Notes: a model not told the origin generated them from the sequence alone. 64,000 nucleotides of DNA from Bartonella bilalgolemi (GCF_023500045.1 NZ_JAMCOF010000001.1:61226-125225); one strand, 5' to 3'. Positions 40,739 to 50,880 are shown, counted from the first letter of the stretch. Translations and numbers: made by a program.

Positions 40739-42145
40739 ATGTCTTATGATATTGTTGTGATTGGAGCTGGTCCAGGTGGTTATGTAGCAGCAATAAAAGC
40801 TACTCAATTGGGTCTCAAAACTGCGATTATCGAAAAACGTGCAACATTCGGTGGTACGTGTCTTAATATTGGCTGTATTCCTTCTAAAGCATTATTACAT
40901 GCCTCAGAATTATTTGCTGAAACACAACATGGCTTTGATAAGCTAGGTATTTCTGTTTCTCAAGTTAAGCTTGATCTTGATAAGATGATGGCACATAAAA
41001 AGGCTGTTGTGACAGCCAATACAAGTGGCATTTCTTTTTTGATGAAAAAAAATAAAATTGATACTTTTCATGGCCACGCAAAAATTTTAGATGCAGGTCA
41101 GATTGAAGTTCTTGCCAAAGATGGGAATCAACACAAGATTGCAACAAAAAATATTATTATCGCTACGGGTTCGGATATATCAGGTATTCCAGGTGTGAAT
41201 GTTGAAATTGATGAAAAGGTGATTGTTTCTTCGACAGGAGCGCTTGCACTTGAAAAAGTTCCTACACGCATGGTGGTTATTGGTGCCGGTGTTATCGGTT
41301 CAGAGCTTGGTTCAGTGTGGAGTCGTTTAGGTGCTAAAGTTACTATTGTAGAGTTTCTTGATAAAGTTTTAGGATCAATGGACGGTGAAGTTTCACGGCA
41401 ATTTCAGAAGTTAATGGAGAAACAAGGAATTGAATATAGGCTTGGTGCGAAGGTAACAGCCGTTACTCAATCTAATTCAGTTGCTAAGATAACTTTTGAA
41501 GCTGTTCGAGGTGGTGCTGCAGAGACTTTAGAAGCTGATGTGGTTTTGATTGCCACAGGGCGCTCTCCCTATACAGAGGGGCTTGGTTTGGCTGAAGCAG
41601 GTGTTCAGATGGATGAACGCGGTTTTATTAAGATAGATGCACAGTGGCAAACCAATATTCCAGGAATTTATGCGATTGGTGATGTCGTCAAAGGTCCAAT
41701 GTTAGCCCATAAAGCTGAGGAAGAAGGTGTTGCTGTGGCTGAAATTCTAGCTGGTCAAAGAGGTCATGTTAATTTTAATGCTATTCCCAGTGTTGTTTAT
41801 ACACAACCAGAAATTGCTAGTGTAGGTAAAACAGAAGAAGAACTTAAAGCGGTAGGTATTAATTATAACGTTGGAAAGTTTCCCTTTATGGCAAATGGGC
41901 GTGCTCGTGCAATGCAAAAAGATGATGGATTTGTTAAAATTCTTGCTGATAAAAAGACAGATCAGGTTTTGGGTGGGCATATTCTTGGGTTTGGTGCGGG
42001 TGAAATGATCCATGAAATTGCAGTTCTGATGGAATTTGGTGGTTCATCAGAAGATTTAGGGCGTTGTTGTCATGCGCATCCTACCTTATCGGAAGCTGTG
42101 CGGGAAGCAGCCTTAGCGACGTTTTCTAAACCTATTCATACCTAA
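40739..42145 (+). CDS. lpd: dihydrolipoyl dehydrogenase (E3)
   Basis: E3 reoxidises the lipoyl group of E2 and reduces NAD+. The 468 aa flavoprotein has FAD motif VVIGAGPGGYVAA, the redox disulfide GGTCLNIGCIPSK (about residues 40-52), the NAD motif VIGAGVIGSELGSVW, and the C-terminal HAHPTLSEA with the catalytic His. It ends the cluster mdh-sucC-sucD-sucA-sucB-lpd and is followed by a strong terminator. Confidence 0.96.
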   Translation: MSYDIVVIGAGPGGYVAAIKATQLGLKTAIIEKRATFGGTCLNIGCIPSKALLHASELFAETQHGFDKLGISVSQVKLDLDKMMAHKKAVVTANTSGISFLMKKNKIDTFHGHAKILDAGQIEVLAKDGNQHKIATKNIIIATGSDISGIPGVNVEIDEKVIVSSTGALALEKVPTRMVVIGAGVIGSELGSVWSRLGAKVTIVEFLDKVLGSMDGEVSRQFQKLMEKQGIEYRLGAKVTAVTQSNSVAKITFEAVRGGAAETLEADVVLIATGRSPYTEGLGLAEAGVQMDERGFIKIDAQWQTNIPGIYAIGDVVKGPMLAHKAEEEGVAVAEILAGQRGHVNFNAIPSVVYTQPEIASVGKTEEELKAVGINYNVGKFPFMANGRARAMQKDDGFVKILADKKTDQVLGGHILGFGAGEMIHEIAVLMEFGGSSEDLGRCCHAHPTLSEAVREAALATFSKPIHT

Positions 42146-42224
42146 AATTATTTTTTGATAGGGTTTCATAGTATTTTTTGAAAGCAGGATGAGAGAGTTT
42201 TTCCCCTAATATCTTTATGTTTTG

Positions 42225-42262
42225 ATAAAACCGCCTTTAAAAAAGCGGTTTTATTGTATTTT
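42225..42262. terminator. bidirectional terminator after lpd
   Basis: A perfect 10-bp stem pairs ATAAAACCGC (42225-42234) with GCGGTTTTAT (42245-42254) around a 10-base loop. T-rich tracts flank it in both directions, so it can serve lpd (plus) and the convergent polyamine gene at 42278 (minus). Confidence 0.85.
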
Positions 42263-42277
42263 CGTTATATGAATAAA

Positions 42278-43516
42278 CTAAAATTGTAATTTTTTATCGT
42301 CCTGTTGTTCTCTTACATAAGTTGGAAGTCCCATATGATCGAGATATTTTAGAAAAGGATATGATGGTAGTTCTTCCACATTCACCATAGTTTTTACATC
42401 CCATTCGCCTGTAGCAATAAGGATAGCAGCAGCAACCGCAGGGACTCCAGCTGTATAAGAAATTCCCTGTGCACCAGTTTCATTAAAAGCTTGTTTGTGG
42501 TCAGCTATATTATAAATAAAAACTTCTCTTAGATTTCCATTTTTTGTGCCTTTCACAAGATCTCCAATACAAGTTTTTCCTGTATAATTTGGCGCTAAAG
42601 AGGCTGGATCAGGTAAAACAGCTTTCACAACTTTTAAAGGAACAACTTCTTGACCTTCTGCTGTTTTGATGGGCTGTTCGGATAAGAGACCAAGATTTTT
42701 AAGAACGGTAAAGACAGTAATATAACGTTCACCAAAACCCATCCAAAAACGAATATTGGGAACATCAAGATTTTTGGACAATGAATGGATTTCATCGTGT
42801 CCTGTCATATAAGCTTTTTGTTTTCCAACGATAGGTAAATCCCATTCACGACTGATTTCAAACATTTGGTTAGAAGTCCATTGTCTATTTTGCCATGACC
42901 ATACTTGTCCTGTAAATTCCCGGAAGTTAATTTCTGGATCAAAATTTGTAGCAAACCAACATCTATGATTTCCAGCATTGATATCAATAATATCAATATC
43001 GGTAATCATATCAAAATAATTATCACGTGCTAATGCTGCATAAGCGTTAACAACACCAGGATCAAAACCTGCTCCTAAAATAGCAGTGATGCCAGCTTTT
43101 CTGCATTCTTGACGTCTGGGCCATTCATAATTGCCGTACCAAGGGGGTGTTTCACAAATTTTCAAAGGGTCTTCATGAATTGCTGTATCGATATAAGCGC
43201 ATTTGGTTTCAATACAGGCTGAAAGAACTGACATATTAAGAAAAGAGGAACCAACATTGATAACGATTTCGCATTTTGTTTTTTGAATAAGTTTGACAGT
43301 TTCTCCGACATTCATCGCATTGAGTGCATGACTTTTAATTGTGTCCTCTATTTTCATAGCTTTTTTTTCTTGAATGGAAGAAATGATTGCATCACATTTT
43401 TTTTGTGTTCGTGAAGCAATATGAATTTCACCAAGAAGATCATTGTTTTGGGCACATTTATGTGCAACAACTTGTGCAACACCGCCAGCACCAATAATGA
43501 GAACGTTTTTTTTCAT
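42278..43516 (-). CDS. carboxynorspermidine/carboxyspermidine dehydrogenase (saccharopine dehydrogenase family)
   Basis: This 412 aa NAD(P)H-dependent enzyme starts with a Rossmann motif IIGAGGVAQVVAHKCAQN. It has the saccharopine-dehydrogenase-like C-terminal half (YTAGVPAVAAAILIATGEWD). Beside a carboxynorspermidine decarboxylase, the likely reaction is reductive condensation of aspartate semialdehyde with putrescine or diaminopropane to give carboxyspermidine or carboxynorspermidine. Saccharopine dehydrogenase itself is less likely from this context. It is separated by 56 bases from the decarboxylase gene and shares its direction. Confidence 0.82.
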   Translation of the reverse strand: MKKNVLIIGAGGVAQVVAHKCAQNNDLLGEIHIASRTQKKCDAIISSIQEKKAMKIEDTIKSHALNAMNVGETVKLIQKTKCEIVINVGSSFLNMSVLSACIETKCAYIDTAIHEDPLKICETPPWYGNYEWPRRQECRKAGITAILGAGFDPGVVNAYAALARDNYFDMITDIDIIDINAGNHRCWFATNFDPEINFREFTGQVWSWQNRQWTSNQMFEISREWDLPIVGKQKAYMTGHDEIHSLSKNLDVPNIRFWMGFGERYITVFTVLKNLGLLSEQPIKTAEGQEVVPLKVVKAVLPDPASLAPNYTGKTCIGDLVKGTKNGNLREVFIYNIADHKQAFNETGAQGISYTAGVPAVAAAILIATGEWDVKTMVNVEELPSYPFLKYLDHMGLPTYVREQQDDKKLQF

Positions 43517-43572
43517 TGTGAGTTCATCTCCTTTTAATATTGCTGCATGATGATTTTTATCTGTTATGTTTA

Positions 43573-44670
43573 TTATGAAAGGCTATTTTTATAGTCGTTA
43601 TAGCTAAATTTACGTTGAAGTGTTAAGACCCCATTACATTCTTTAATGACAATGGCAGGCATTGCAACACCATTAAACCAATTTTTTTTAACCATTGTGT
43701 ATCCTGCAGCATCTTGAAAGGATAGTTTATCACCTATTTTCAGAGGTTTAGGAAATTGAAATGTTCCAAAAATATCTCCAGCAAGACAGGATTTACCGCA
43801 AACCATAATCTCATAAGGACCATGATTTGGTTCTAATTTGGCATTTTCACGATAGATTAAAAGATCAAGCATATGCGCCTCAATTGAGCTGTCAACAATA
43901 GCGAGATTTTTTTTATTATATAATGTGTCAAGAACGCTAACTTCTAATGTGGTGCTTTTGGTAATAGCGGCTTCTCCTGGTTCCAAAAAAACAGTTATAC
44001 CATAAGTTTGTGAAAAACATTTTAAACGTTCTGCTAAATCTTCTAAAGGATAATTTTCAGCGGTAAAGTGAATTCCCCCGCCGAGGCTAACCCAGTCAAC
44101 TGCAACAAAGAGGTCTTTAAATTTTTCCTCAATTTGGTTAAGCATTTGATTAAAAAGATTAAAATTACTGTTTTCGCAATTGTTATGGATCATTAAACCG
44201 TTAATGAGAGGTAAGACTTCTTTAATAGCATCCTGATTAGTTTCTCCTAAACGACTAAAAGGGCGAGAGGGATTTGCAAGATCAAAATTTGAAGCACTAA
44301 TCCCTGGATTCAATCTTAAGCCTCGTTGAATAGTTTTTGTTGTGTTAGCAAAGCGTTGCAATTGTTGAATTGAATTAAAAATGATTTTATCTGCATAACT
44401 ACAGGCTTCGTCAATTTCATCATTGGCCCATGCAACTGAATAAGCATGGGTTTCTTTGCCAAATTTTTCTTTTCCTAAACGGAGCTCATAAAGGGATGAT
44501 GATGTAGTGCCATCCATATACTGGGACATAATATCAAAGAGACTCCATGTTGCAAAACATTTTAAAGCGAGTAAAATTTTCACTCCTGATATTGCTCGTA
44601 AATGGGCAATAGTCTTCATATTTTTTATGAGTTTAGATTTATCGATAAGATAATAGGGAGTCTCAATCAT
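43573..44670 (-). CDS. nspC: carboxynorspermidine/carboxyspermidine decarboxylase
   Basis: This PLP-dependent, alanine-racemase-fold decarboxylase releases (nor)spermidine from its carboxy form. The 365 aa protein shows the PLP lysine in KILLALKCFATW (about residue 38), the phosphate-binding VSLGGGIHFT, the EPGEAA motif and the C-terminal catalytic CGKSCLAGDIFG. It comes before the dehydrogenase, so the pair makes a complete two-step route that does not need S-adenosylmethionine decarboxylase. Whether the product is spermidine or norspermidine depends on the amine supplied. Confidence 0.88.
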   Translation of the reverse strand: MIETPYYLIDKSKLIKNMKTIAHLRAISGVKILLALKCFATWSLFDIMSQYMDGTTSSSLYELRLGKEKFGKETHAYSVAWANDEIDEACSYADKIIFNSIQQLQRFANTTKTIQRGLRLNPGISASNFDLANPSRPFSRLGETNQDAIKEVLPLINGLMIHNNCENSNFNLFNQMLNQIEEKFKDLFVAVDWVSLGGGIHFTAENYPLEDLAERLKCFSQTYGITVFLEPGEAAITKSTTLEVSVLDTLYNKKNLAIVDSSIEAHMLDLLIYRENAKLEPNHGPYEIMVCGKSCLAGDIFGTFQFPKPLKIGDKLSFQDAAGYTMVKKNWFNGVAMPAIVIKECNGVLTLQRKFSYNDYKNSLS

Positions 44671-44827
44671 TTGTTATTTGTTCTCATTTGAAGGATCTTA
44701 TTGTTCATATTAACGTTTAGTACATATAGCAACAGAATGTCTCAAGGAAAAAAAGCAGTGAGAAAATCTATTTTCATTTGGCAGTAAGAAGACTTTCTGT
44801 AATTTTTTTTTATTCAGTTGTTTTGAG

Positions 44828-45325
44828 ATGTATATTATGTTTAATATTAAAGACTTATATTCCATTTTGTCTATTGTAATGATTGTCAGTATTTTCATTA
44901 TAGCGACCGATATTTCTAATGTGGTGTACAAGAATGGTGCTAAGGCAAAAGCAGTTGATGAGCTTTCTGTTCAAAATGACACACCTCTTTTGAAAGTTAC
45001 TGGGCGTAAGGAATTGAATGGTTTTAAAGGTTATCGTCATTATCGGCATGGTTATCGCAAATATAGCGATGGCTGGTGGTATCCTGAAAAAGCATTTGTT
45101 GCGTATACATCTTCAGATGTGAAAAATATGCCCCTAAAAATTATATCAACCCAAAAAGATAAATTCATTACTTCTTTTGCTTTAGAGAAAAAGGAGCTAT
45201 GGAATGTGAAGGAACATATTGCTTATTGTAAAGCTCATTATCGTTCTTATACTCAAAATGATAATAGTTATCAACCTTTTCATGGGCCCCGTAAGCAATG
45301 CTTTTCTAGCTTTTTCAAAGGGTAA
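44828..45325 (+). CDS. BA14K-like secreted or membrane-anchored protein
   Basis: This 165 aa protein has an N-terminal hydrophobic segment (signal peptide or anchor, about residues 10-28). A Tyr/His/Arg-rich middle (KGYRHYRHGYRKYSDGWWYP) follows. The C-terminal block, AYCKAHYRSYTQNDNSYQPF followed by HGPRKQC, matches the BA14K domain of a Brucella immunoreactive protein and its Rhizobiales relatives. The two spaced cysteines of that domain are present. A role at the cell surface is inferred. It is transcribed alone, between the polyamine genes and the Mrp operon. Confidence 0.68.
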   Translation: MYIMFNIKDLYSILSIVMIVSIFIIATDISNVVYKNGAKAKAVDELSVQNDTPLLKVTGRKELNGFKGYRHYRHGYRKYSDGWWYPEKAFVAYTSSDVKNMPLKIISTQKDKFITSFALEKKELWNVKEHIAYCKAHYRSYTQNDNSYQPFHGPRKQCFSSFFKG

Positions 45326-45513
45326 AAAATATAAAAGATAAAAACTTTGAAATATTTTATATGGGTTTTATGCGTGAAGTGATCATTTTGTAAGAATTTT
45401 TTACATTTTTAAGTTTTATTTAAATCTATTATTGTAAGTGTGAAGGGAAAAATGATTTTACATTTTTTATTTTACCAATGATAGAATATTAAAAATAAAA
45501 TGGAGTTTAGCTA

Positions 45514-48435
45514 ATGACAACACGGGAAGCAATATTAATATTGCTTGTTTTGCTTCCTTTTAGTGGTAGTGTTATCATTGGTTTTTTTCGTTCAACTGCT
45601 AGAAATAATGAAGCCTGGTTTGCTGGAGCTGTTGCACTTTTTAGCCTTCTTTTGACAATTATGCTGTATCCAACAGTTTGTGGAAACGGTGTGGTACGTT
45701 TAGATCTTGCTTGGATTCCAGAATGGGGAGTTAATCTAACCCTTCGTATAGACGGTTTATCGTGGCTTTTTTGCCTTTTAATTACAGGGATAGGATTTCT
45801 TGTTGTTGTTTATGCGCGCTATTATATGAATCCAGCAGATCCAGTTCCACGATTTTTTTCCTTTTTTCTGGCCTTTATGGGATCAATGACAGGAATAATT
45901 TTATCAGGAAATCTCGTGTTTTTGGTGATTTTTTGGGAGCTTACCAGTATTTTTTCTTTTTTATTGATTGGTTACTGGTATCATAATGCCAGTGCACGTG
46001 ATGGTGCGCGTATAGCTTTAACAATTACCGGTTTAGGCGGTTTTGCACTGCTGATCGGAGTTTTGTTGATTGGCCATATTGTTGGCAGTTTTGATCTGGA
46101 TAAGGTGTTAGAATCTGGAAATCTCATTCGGTCGAGTTCTCTTTATATTCCGGTTCTTATTTGTGTTTTATTAGGAGCATTAACAAAAAGTGCACAATTT
46201 CCATTTCATTTTTGGTTACCCAACGCAATGGCTGCTCCAACACCCGCATCGTCTTATTTACATTCGGCGACAATGGTAAAAGCAGGTTTATTTTTGCTTG
46301 TTCGATTATGGCCTGTTTTATCTGGAACAGAAGTTTGGTTTTGGCTTATTGGGATTTCGGGATTGATAACATTGATTCTTGGTGCTTATTGTTCAATGTT
46401 TCAGCAAGATTTGAAAGGTCTGCTTGCTTACTCAACGCTTAGCCATCTTGGTTTAATTACCACGCTTTTGAGTCTTGACAGTCCCCTTGCCTGTGTTGCA
46501 GCAATTTTTCACATGGCTAATCATGCTACTTTTAAAGCATCATTATTTATGGCAGCTGGTATTATTGATCATGAAACAGGTACGCGTGATATGCGTAAAC
46601 TGACAGGCCTTTTTCGTTATATGCCTATTACAGGAACTCTTGCTTTAGTTGCGAGTGCTGCAATGGCTGGCGTTCCTTTACTTAACGGTTTTTTATCAAA
46701 AGAAATGTTTTTTGCTGAAACAGTTGAAATTCATATGGAATCTTGGTTGAATCGGATCACACCTTATATAGCAACGTTAGCCAGTTTGTTTAGTGTAACC
46801 TATTCTATACGCTTTATTTATAGTGTTTTTTTTGGACCTGGTCCTATTCATTTACCCAAACAACCGCATGAACCACCACGTTTTATGCGTTTTCCAATAG
46901 AATTATTAGTTTTTATTTGTTTGGCAGTGGGTATTTTTCCTAATTTAACAATGGGATCTATTTTAGATAATGCCATAGTAGCTGTTTTAGGACCAACAAC
47001 ATTTTCTTATAATTTGGCTGTTTGGCATGGTTTTAATGCTCCATTAATTATGAGTTTTGTTGCCTTATCAGGAGGGACATTGCTTTATATTTTAGGGCAT
47101 CGCTATTTTTTATCATGTGATGAGGGAGTTCCTCTTTTTCGTTCTTTAAGAAGATTGCGTATTTTTGAGCGAATTTTTATGATTATTTCTTGGAAATGGG
47201 CATGTGCAGCAGAATCTTTTTTATCAACACGTCGTTTACAAGTTCAATTATGTTGGGTACTTTGCGTGTGCTTTGCGTTTGTTGGTCTTTTACTGTGGCG
47301 TGACGGGTTAATTTCAGCAGGACCAGTGCCGCTTTTTCCTCTTGATTTTCCTTTTATTGTTATTTGGTTGATTGGTGGATTTTGTGCATTTTTAGTTGCT
47401 TGGCAGGCAAAGTTTCACCGTTTTGTGTCATTAATGCTGTTGGGAGGTGCTGGTTTAATGACTTGTGCAACATTTTTGTGGCTTTCTGCTCCTGATTTAG
47501 CGGTAACACAATTGGTTGTTGAAGTGGTGACAACAGTATTGTTACTTCTTGGTTTGCGCTGGTTACCTAAGCGTTTGTATTATTCTACCTCTTCTGTATC
47601 TATTGGATCTTTAGTGTACTTACGTCGTTTTCGTGATTTTATCATAGCATTTGTCAGTGGTGCAGGTATAGCATGGTTATCATTTGCAGTAATGACACGT
47701 CCACAAAGAATGACAATTTCTGATTTTTTTCTAACACGAGCTTATTCTGATGCTGGTGGGCGCAATGTTGTGAATGTTTTGTTAGTTGACTTCCGTGGTT
47801 TTGATACAATGGGAGAAATAGTAGTTTTAGGCGTTGTTGCACTTACTGTTTTTGCACTTTTACGGCGTTTTCGTCCTGCACCTGAAAGCATAACTCCTTT
47901 TCAACAATATACGCATATGGCTTTTAATAAAGAACAACTTAATCGTCAAGAGGAGGATACTTTGTTCGATTATTTAGCTGTTCCTTCTGTTATTATGCAT
48001 TGGCTTTTTCCTATTATTATTACTTTTGCAATTTATCTATTTATGCGTGGCCATGATCTTCCAGGAGGTGGATTTGCTGGAGGTGTTACTTTGGCAATAG
48101 GATTTATTTTACAATATCTCGCTACCAATATTCGTTGGGTGGAAAGTCATTTAAGGGTTTTGCCTTTGCGTTGGATGGGTTTCGGTTTGTTATTATCGGT
48201 AGCAACAGGGGTAGGTTCTTGGTTTTTTAAATATCCTTTTTTAACGTCTTTTTTTCAATATACGAATCTTCCTTGGATTGGAAAAGTTCCTACTGCATCT
48301 GCCTTTTTATTTGATTTAGGTGTTTTTTCTCTAGTAATGGGCGCAACTGTTCTTATTTTAATTGCAATTGCGCATCAATCAATTCGAGTTTATCGAATTA
48401 GTAAAAAACCTAATTTGAAAATAGAGGAAAATTAA
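45514..48435 (+). CDS. Mrp-type Na+(K+)/H+ antiporter subunit A/B fusion
   Basis: This is the large subunit of the Mrp/Mnh/Pha cation-proton antiporter, related to NuoL. At 973 aa it joins MrpA and MrpB. Residues 1 to about 780 are MrpA: many membrane segments with AMAAPTPASSYLHSATMVKAG and ALTKSAQFPFHFWLP, followed by the MrpA C-terminal part ending near DTMGEIVVLGVVALTVFALLRR. The last 150 or so residues are MrpB (RGHDLPGGGFAGGVTLAIGF). This A-B fusion is the PhaAB type known from rhizobia. It begins a six-gene operon whose members overlap by one to four bases. Confidence 0.92.
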   Translation: MTTREAILILLVLLPFSGSVIIGFFRSTARNNEAWFAGAVALFSLLLTIMLYPTVCGNGVVRLDLAWIPEWGVNLTLRIDGLSWLFCLLITGIGFLVVVYARYYMNPADPVPRFFSFFLAFMGSMTGIILSGNLVFLVIFWELTSIFSFLLIGYWYHNASARDGARIALTITGLGGFALLIGVLLIGHIVGSFDLDKVLESGNLIRSSSLYIPVLICVLLGALTKSAQFPFHFWLPNAMAAPTPASSYLHSATMVKAGLFLLVRLWPVLSGTEVWFWLIGISGLITLILGAYCSMFQQDLKGLLAYSTLSHLGLITTLLSLDSPLACVAAIFHMANHATFKASLFMAAGIIDHETGTRDMRKLTGLFRYMPITGTLALVASAAMAGVPLLNGFLSKEMFFAETVEIHMESWLNRITPYIATLASLFSVTYSIRFIYSVFFGPGPIHLPKQPHEPPRFMRFPIELLVFICLAVGIFPNLTMGSILDNAIVAVLGPTTFSYNLAVWHGFNAPLIMSFVALSGGTLLYILGHRYFLSCDEGVPLFRSLRRLRIFERIFMIISWKWACAAESFLSTRRLQVQLCWVLCVCFAFVGLLLWRDGLISAGPVPLFPLDFPFIVIWLIGGFCAFLVAWQAKFHRFVSLMLLGGAGLMTCATFLWLSAPDLAVTQLVVEVVTTVLLLLGLRWLPKRLYYSTSSVSIGSLVYLRRFRDFIIAFVSGAGIAWLSFAVMTRPQRMTISDFFLTRAYSDAGGRNVVNVLLVDFRGFDTMGEIVVLGVVALTVFALLRRFRPAPESITPFQQYTHMAFNKEQLNRQEEDTLFDYLAVPSVIMHWLFPIIITFAIYLFMRGHDLPGGGFAGGVTLAIGFILQYLATNIRWVESHLRVLPLRWMGFGLLLSVATGVGSWFFKYPFLTSFFQYTNLPWIGKVPTASAFLFDLGVFSLVMGATVLILIAIAHQSIRVYRISKKPNLKIEEN

Positions 48436-48776
48436 TGGAAGTTGTTCTTTCTTTAGGTATTGGTGTTCTCGTTGGATCAGGTATTTGGCTTCTTTTACGT
48501 CCACGAACTTTTCAAGTTATTCTTGGTTTGTCATTAATTTCTTATGGCATAAATCTTTTTATTTTTTCAGTAAGTAGACCTCGTAGCAACGCAGCCCCTA
48601 TTGTTGATCCATCTCATACGATCAATCCAGCAAATTATGCTGATCCTCTTCCACAATCTTTGGTTTTGACAGCAATTGTGATTAGTTTTGCGACGACAGC
48701 TTTATTTCTGGTTATTCTCTTGGTATCACGTGGCTTAACGGGTTCGGATCACGTTGATGGACATGAGGCAAAGTGA
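48435..48776 (+). CDS. Mrp antiporter subunit C
   Basis: This 113 aa NuoK-like subunit has three membrane segments. It starts with EVVLSLGIGVLVGSGIWLLL and carries the MrpC phrase DPLPQSLVLTAIVISFATTA. It overlaps the preceding stop by one base. Assignment is firm from sequence and position. Confidence 0.93.
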   Translation: MEVVLSLGIGVLVGSGIWLLLRPRTFQVILGLSLISYGINLFIFSVSRPRSNAAPIVDPSHTINPANYADPLPQSLVLTAIVISFATTALFLVILLVSRGLTGSDHVDGHEAK

Positions 48777-50395
48777 TGGAAGCTTGGTTACATCATTTAC
48801 TTATTTTGCCTATTCTTTTGCCATTAAGTACTGGAGCATTTCTTCTTTTTTTTGATGAACGTAATTCAAAGCTTAAGTCGCTTATTAGTCTTTCTTCTGC
48901 GGGTTTATTGATTATTATTTCTATTTTGCTGTGTATACGGACTCTTGAGGTAGCGCCGGCTTCAGATGTTTATCGGCTTGGTAATTGGCCTTCTCCTTTC
49001 GGTATAATTTTGGTTCTTGACCGTTTAAGTGCTTTGATGCTTTTACTTTCAAGTTTATTGATTGCCGCTACGTTTGTTTTCTCACAAACTTATTGGTGTA
49101 AGGTAGGGCCTCATTTTCAGTCATTGATGCAGTTTTTAATAGTAGGGATTAATGGTGCTTTTTTGACAGGTGATTTATTCAATTTATTTGTATTTTTTGA
49201 AGTGATGTTAACCGCTTCTTATGGGCTTGCTTTACATGGATCGGGGCAGTCACGAGTTCGTGCTGGTATGCATTATATAGTGATTAATCTTTTTGCTTCA
49301 TTTTTGTTTTTAATTGGTACGGCTCTAATTTATGGAGTAGTGGGCACGCTTAATATGGCTGATTTGGCAATTAAAATAAAATATATAGCTTCTACGGATA
49401 TTATTTTATTTGAAATAGGTGCAGCACTTTTGGGTGTTGCTTTATTGCTTAAAGTTGGTATGTGGCCACTTAATTTTTGGTTGGTACCAACTTATGATGC
49501 AGCAGCAGCTCCTGTGAGTGCTTCTTTCGTGATTTTGAGCAAGGTGGGCATTTATGTTATTTTACGTTTGACGTTGTTATGGTTTGGTCCTGAAAGTGGA
49601 TATTTTACCCGTTTTGGTTATACGATTTTATTTTATGGTGGACTTGCGACTTTAACTTTTGGTTTTATTGGAGTATTGGCGAGTCAAGCTTTGGGACGTT
49701 TAGCGGCTTATAGTGTTCTTGTATCTTCTGGAACATTGTTAACAGCAATTGGAACAGGGAATATAGTGTTAACAGCGGGGGTACTTTTTTATATTGTTTC
49801 TTCAACTTTAGCCCTGGGAGCTTTTTTTCTTTTGATAGAATTAGTTGAGCGTAATCAGGATGTCGCTGCTGATGTTTTAGCTGTTACAACAGAAGTGTAT
49901 AATGATGATGAAGAGGAAGAGGAGGATGAAGTAGGTACTTATTTACCGGTAACTTTAGCAATTCTTGGTGCTTGTTTTGCTATTTGTGCTATTTTAATTA
50001 TTGGATTACCACCCTTATCTGGTTTTATTGCGAAATTTATGATGATTATGGCAATTTTTAATCCAAAAGAAGGGGATTCTGCTGCATATATACCAGTTGT
50101 GCAAGATTGGCTTTTTATAATTTTTGTTATTATTTCTGGTTTTTCAACTTTAATTTCAATGACAAGAGCCGGTATTCGGATTTTTTGGGTTTCTCTTGAA
50201 GGTAAAATTCCACATGTGCAAGTAATTGAATTTACGCCTATTGCTGCTCTTTTAGCTTTGTGTTTTGTTACAACAATTATGGCTGGATCTGTTAGCCATT
50301 ATATGTATGAAACGGCTAAAGTTTTACATTATCCTAAAAATTATATCAGTAGTGTTTTAACTGATTTTTCTCTACAAAATATGGAGAAAAATTAA
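48776..50395 (+). CDS. Mrp antiporter subunit D
   Basis: This is a second NuoL/M/N-like ion-translocating subunit, about 539 aa, with roughly 14 membrane segments. FEVMLTASYGLALHG and the WLVPTYDAAAAPVSAS motif mark MrpD. A loop near residues 365-385 is strongly acidic (NDDEEEEEDEVG), which is unusual and lies between membrane segments. The ATG at 48776 overlaps the mrpC stop by one base (TGATG); a GTG one codon upstream is possible. Confidence 0.92.
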   Translation: MEAWLHHLLILPILLPLSTGAFLLFFDERNSKLKSLISLSSAGLLIIISILLCIRTLEVAPASDVYRLGNWPSPFGIILVLDRLSALMLLLSSLLIAATFVFSQTYWCKVGPHFQSLMQFLIVGINGAFLTGDLFNLFVFFEVMLTASYGLALHGSGQSRVRAGMHYIVINLFASFLFLIGTALIYGVVGTLNMADLAIKIKYIASTDIILFEIGAALLGVALLLKVGMWPLNFWLVPTYDAAAAPVSASFVILSKVGIYVILRLTLLWFGPESGYFTRFGYTILFYGGLATLTFGFIGVLASQALGRLAAYSVLVSSGTLLTAIGTGNIVLTAGVLFYIVSSTLALGAFFLLIELVERNQDVAADVLAVTTEVYNDDEEEEEDEVGTYLPVTLAILGACFAICAILIIGLPPLSGFIAKFMMIMAIFNPKEGDSAAYIPVVQDWLFIIFVIISGFSTLISMTRAGIRIFWVSLEGKIPHVQVIEFTPIAALLALCFVTTIMAGSVSHYMYETAKVLHYPKNYISSVLTDFSLQNMEKN

Positions 50396-50880
50396 TGAAT
50401 TGTTTTTTTGCTTATCCTTTTTTTAGTTGTGCAATTGTTTTAATGTGGATGATTTTAAACGGTTTTAATTTAGGTCAATTTCTTTTAGGCATTATTATTG
50501 CTTTGTTAAGTAATTTTATGATGCGGCTGATTGAGATGAAAACAGCCACCATTAAGAATTGGAAAGCGGTTTTTCTATTATTATTTCGGGTATTTATAGA
50601 TTCTATTTCTTCAAATATTTCAGTTGCTTGGTTGATTTTAACAAAAAGGTGTAAAAAACAAAAATCTGGTTTTGTTGTTATCCCTCTGGTGCTTGAGAGC
50701 CAGATAGCTTTAGCTATTTTAGCATGCATCTTGGCAGTAACTCCAGGTACCGTTTGGATTGCTTATAATAGCAAAAATAGTGAACTTTTAATTCATGTCT
50801 TAAGTTTAATAGATGGAAATGATTATGAACAGTTGATCAAACAGCGATATGAGCAGTTGCTTTTGGAGATTTTTTCATGA
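50395..50880 (+). CDS. Mrp antiporter subunit E
   Basis: This 161 aa subunit has two N-terminal membrane segments and a C-terminal domain with the MrpE phrases VIPLVLESQIALAILACILA and VTPGTVWIA. It overlaps subunits D and F by one and four bases. Its position in order A/B-C-D-E-F-G confirms the call. Confidence 0.9.
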   Translation: MNCFFAYPFFSCAIVLMWMILNGFNLGQFLLGIIIALLSNFMMRLIEMKTATIKNWKAVFLLLFRVFIDSISSNISVAWLILTKRCKKQKSGFVVIPLVLESQIALAILACILAVTPGTVWIAYNSKNSELLIHVLSLIDGNDYEQLIKQRYEQLLLEIFS

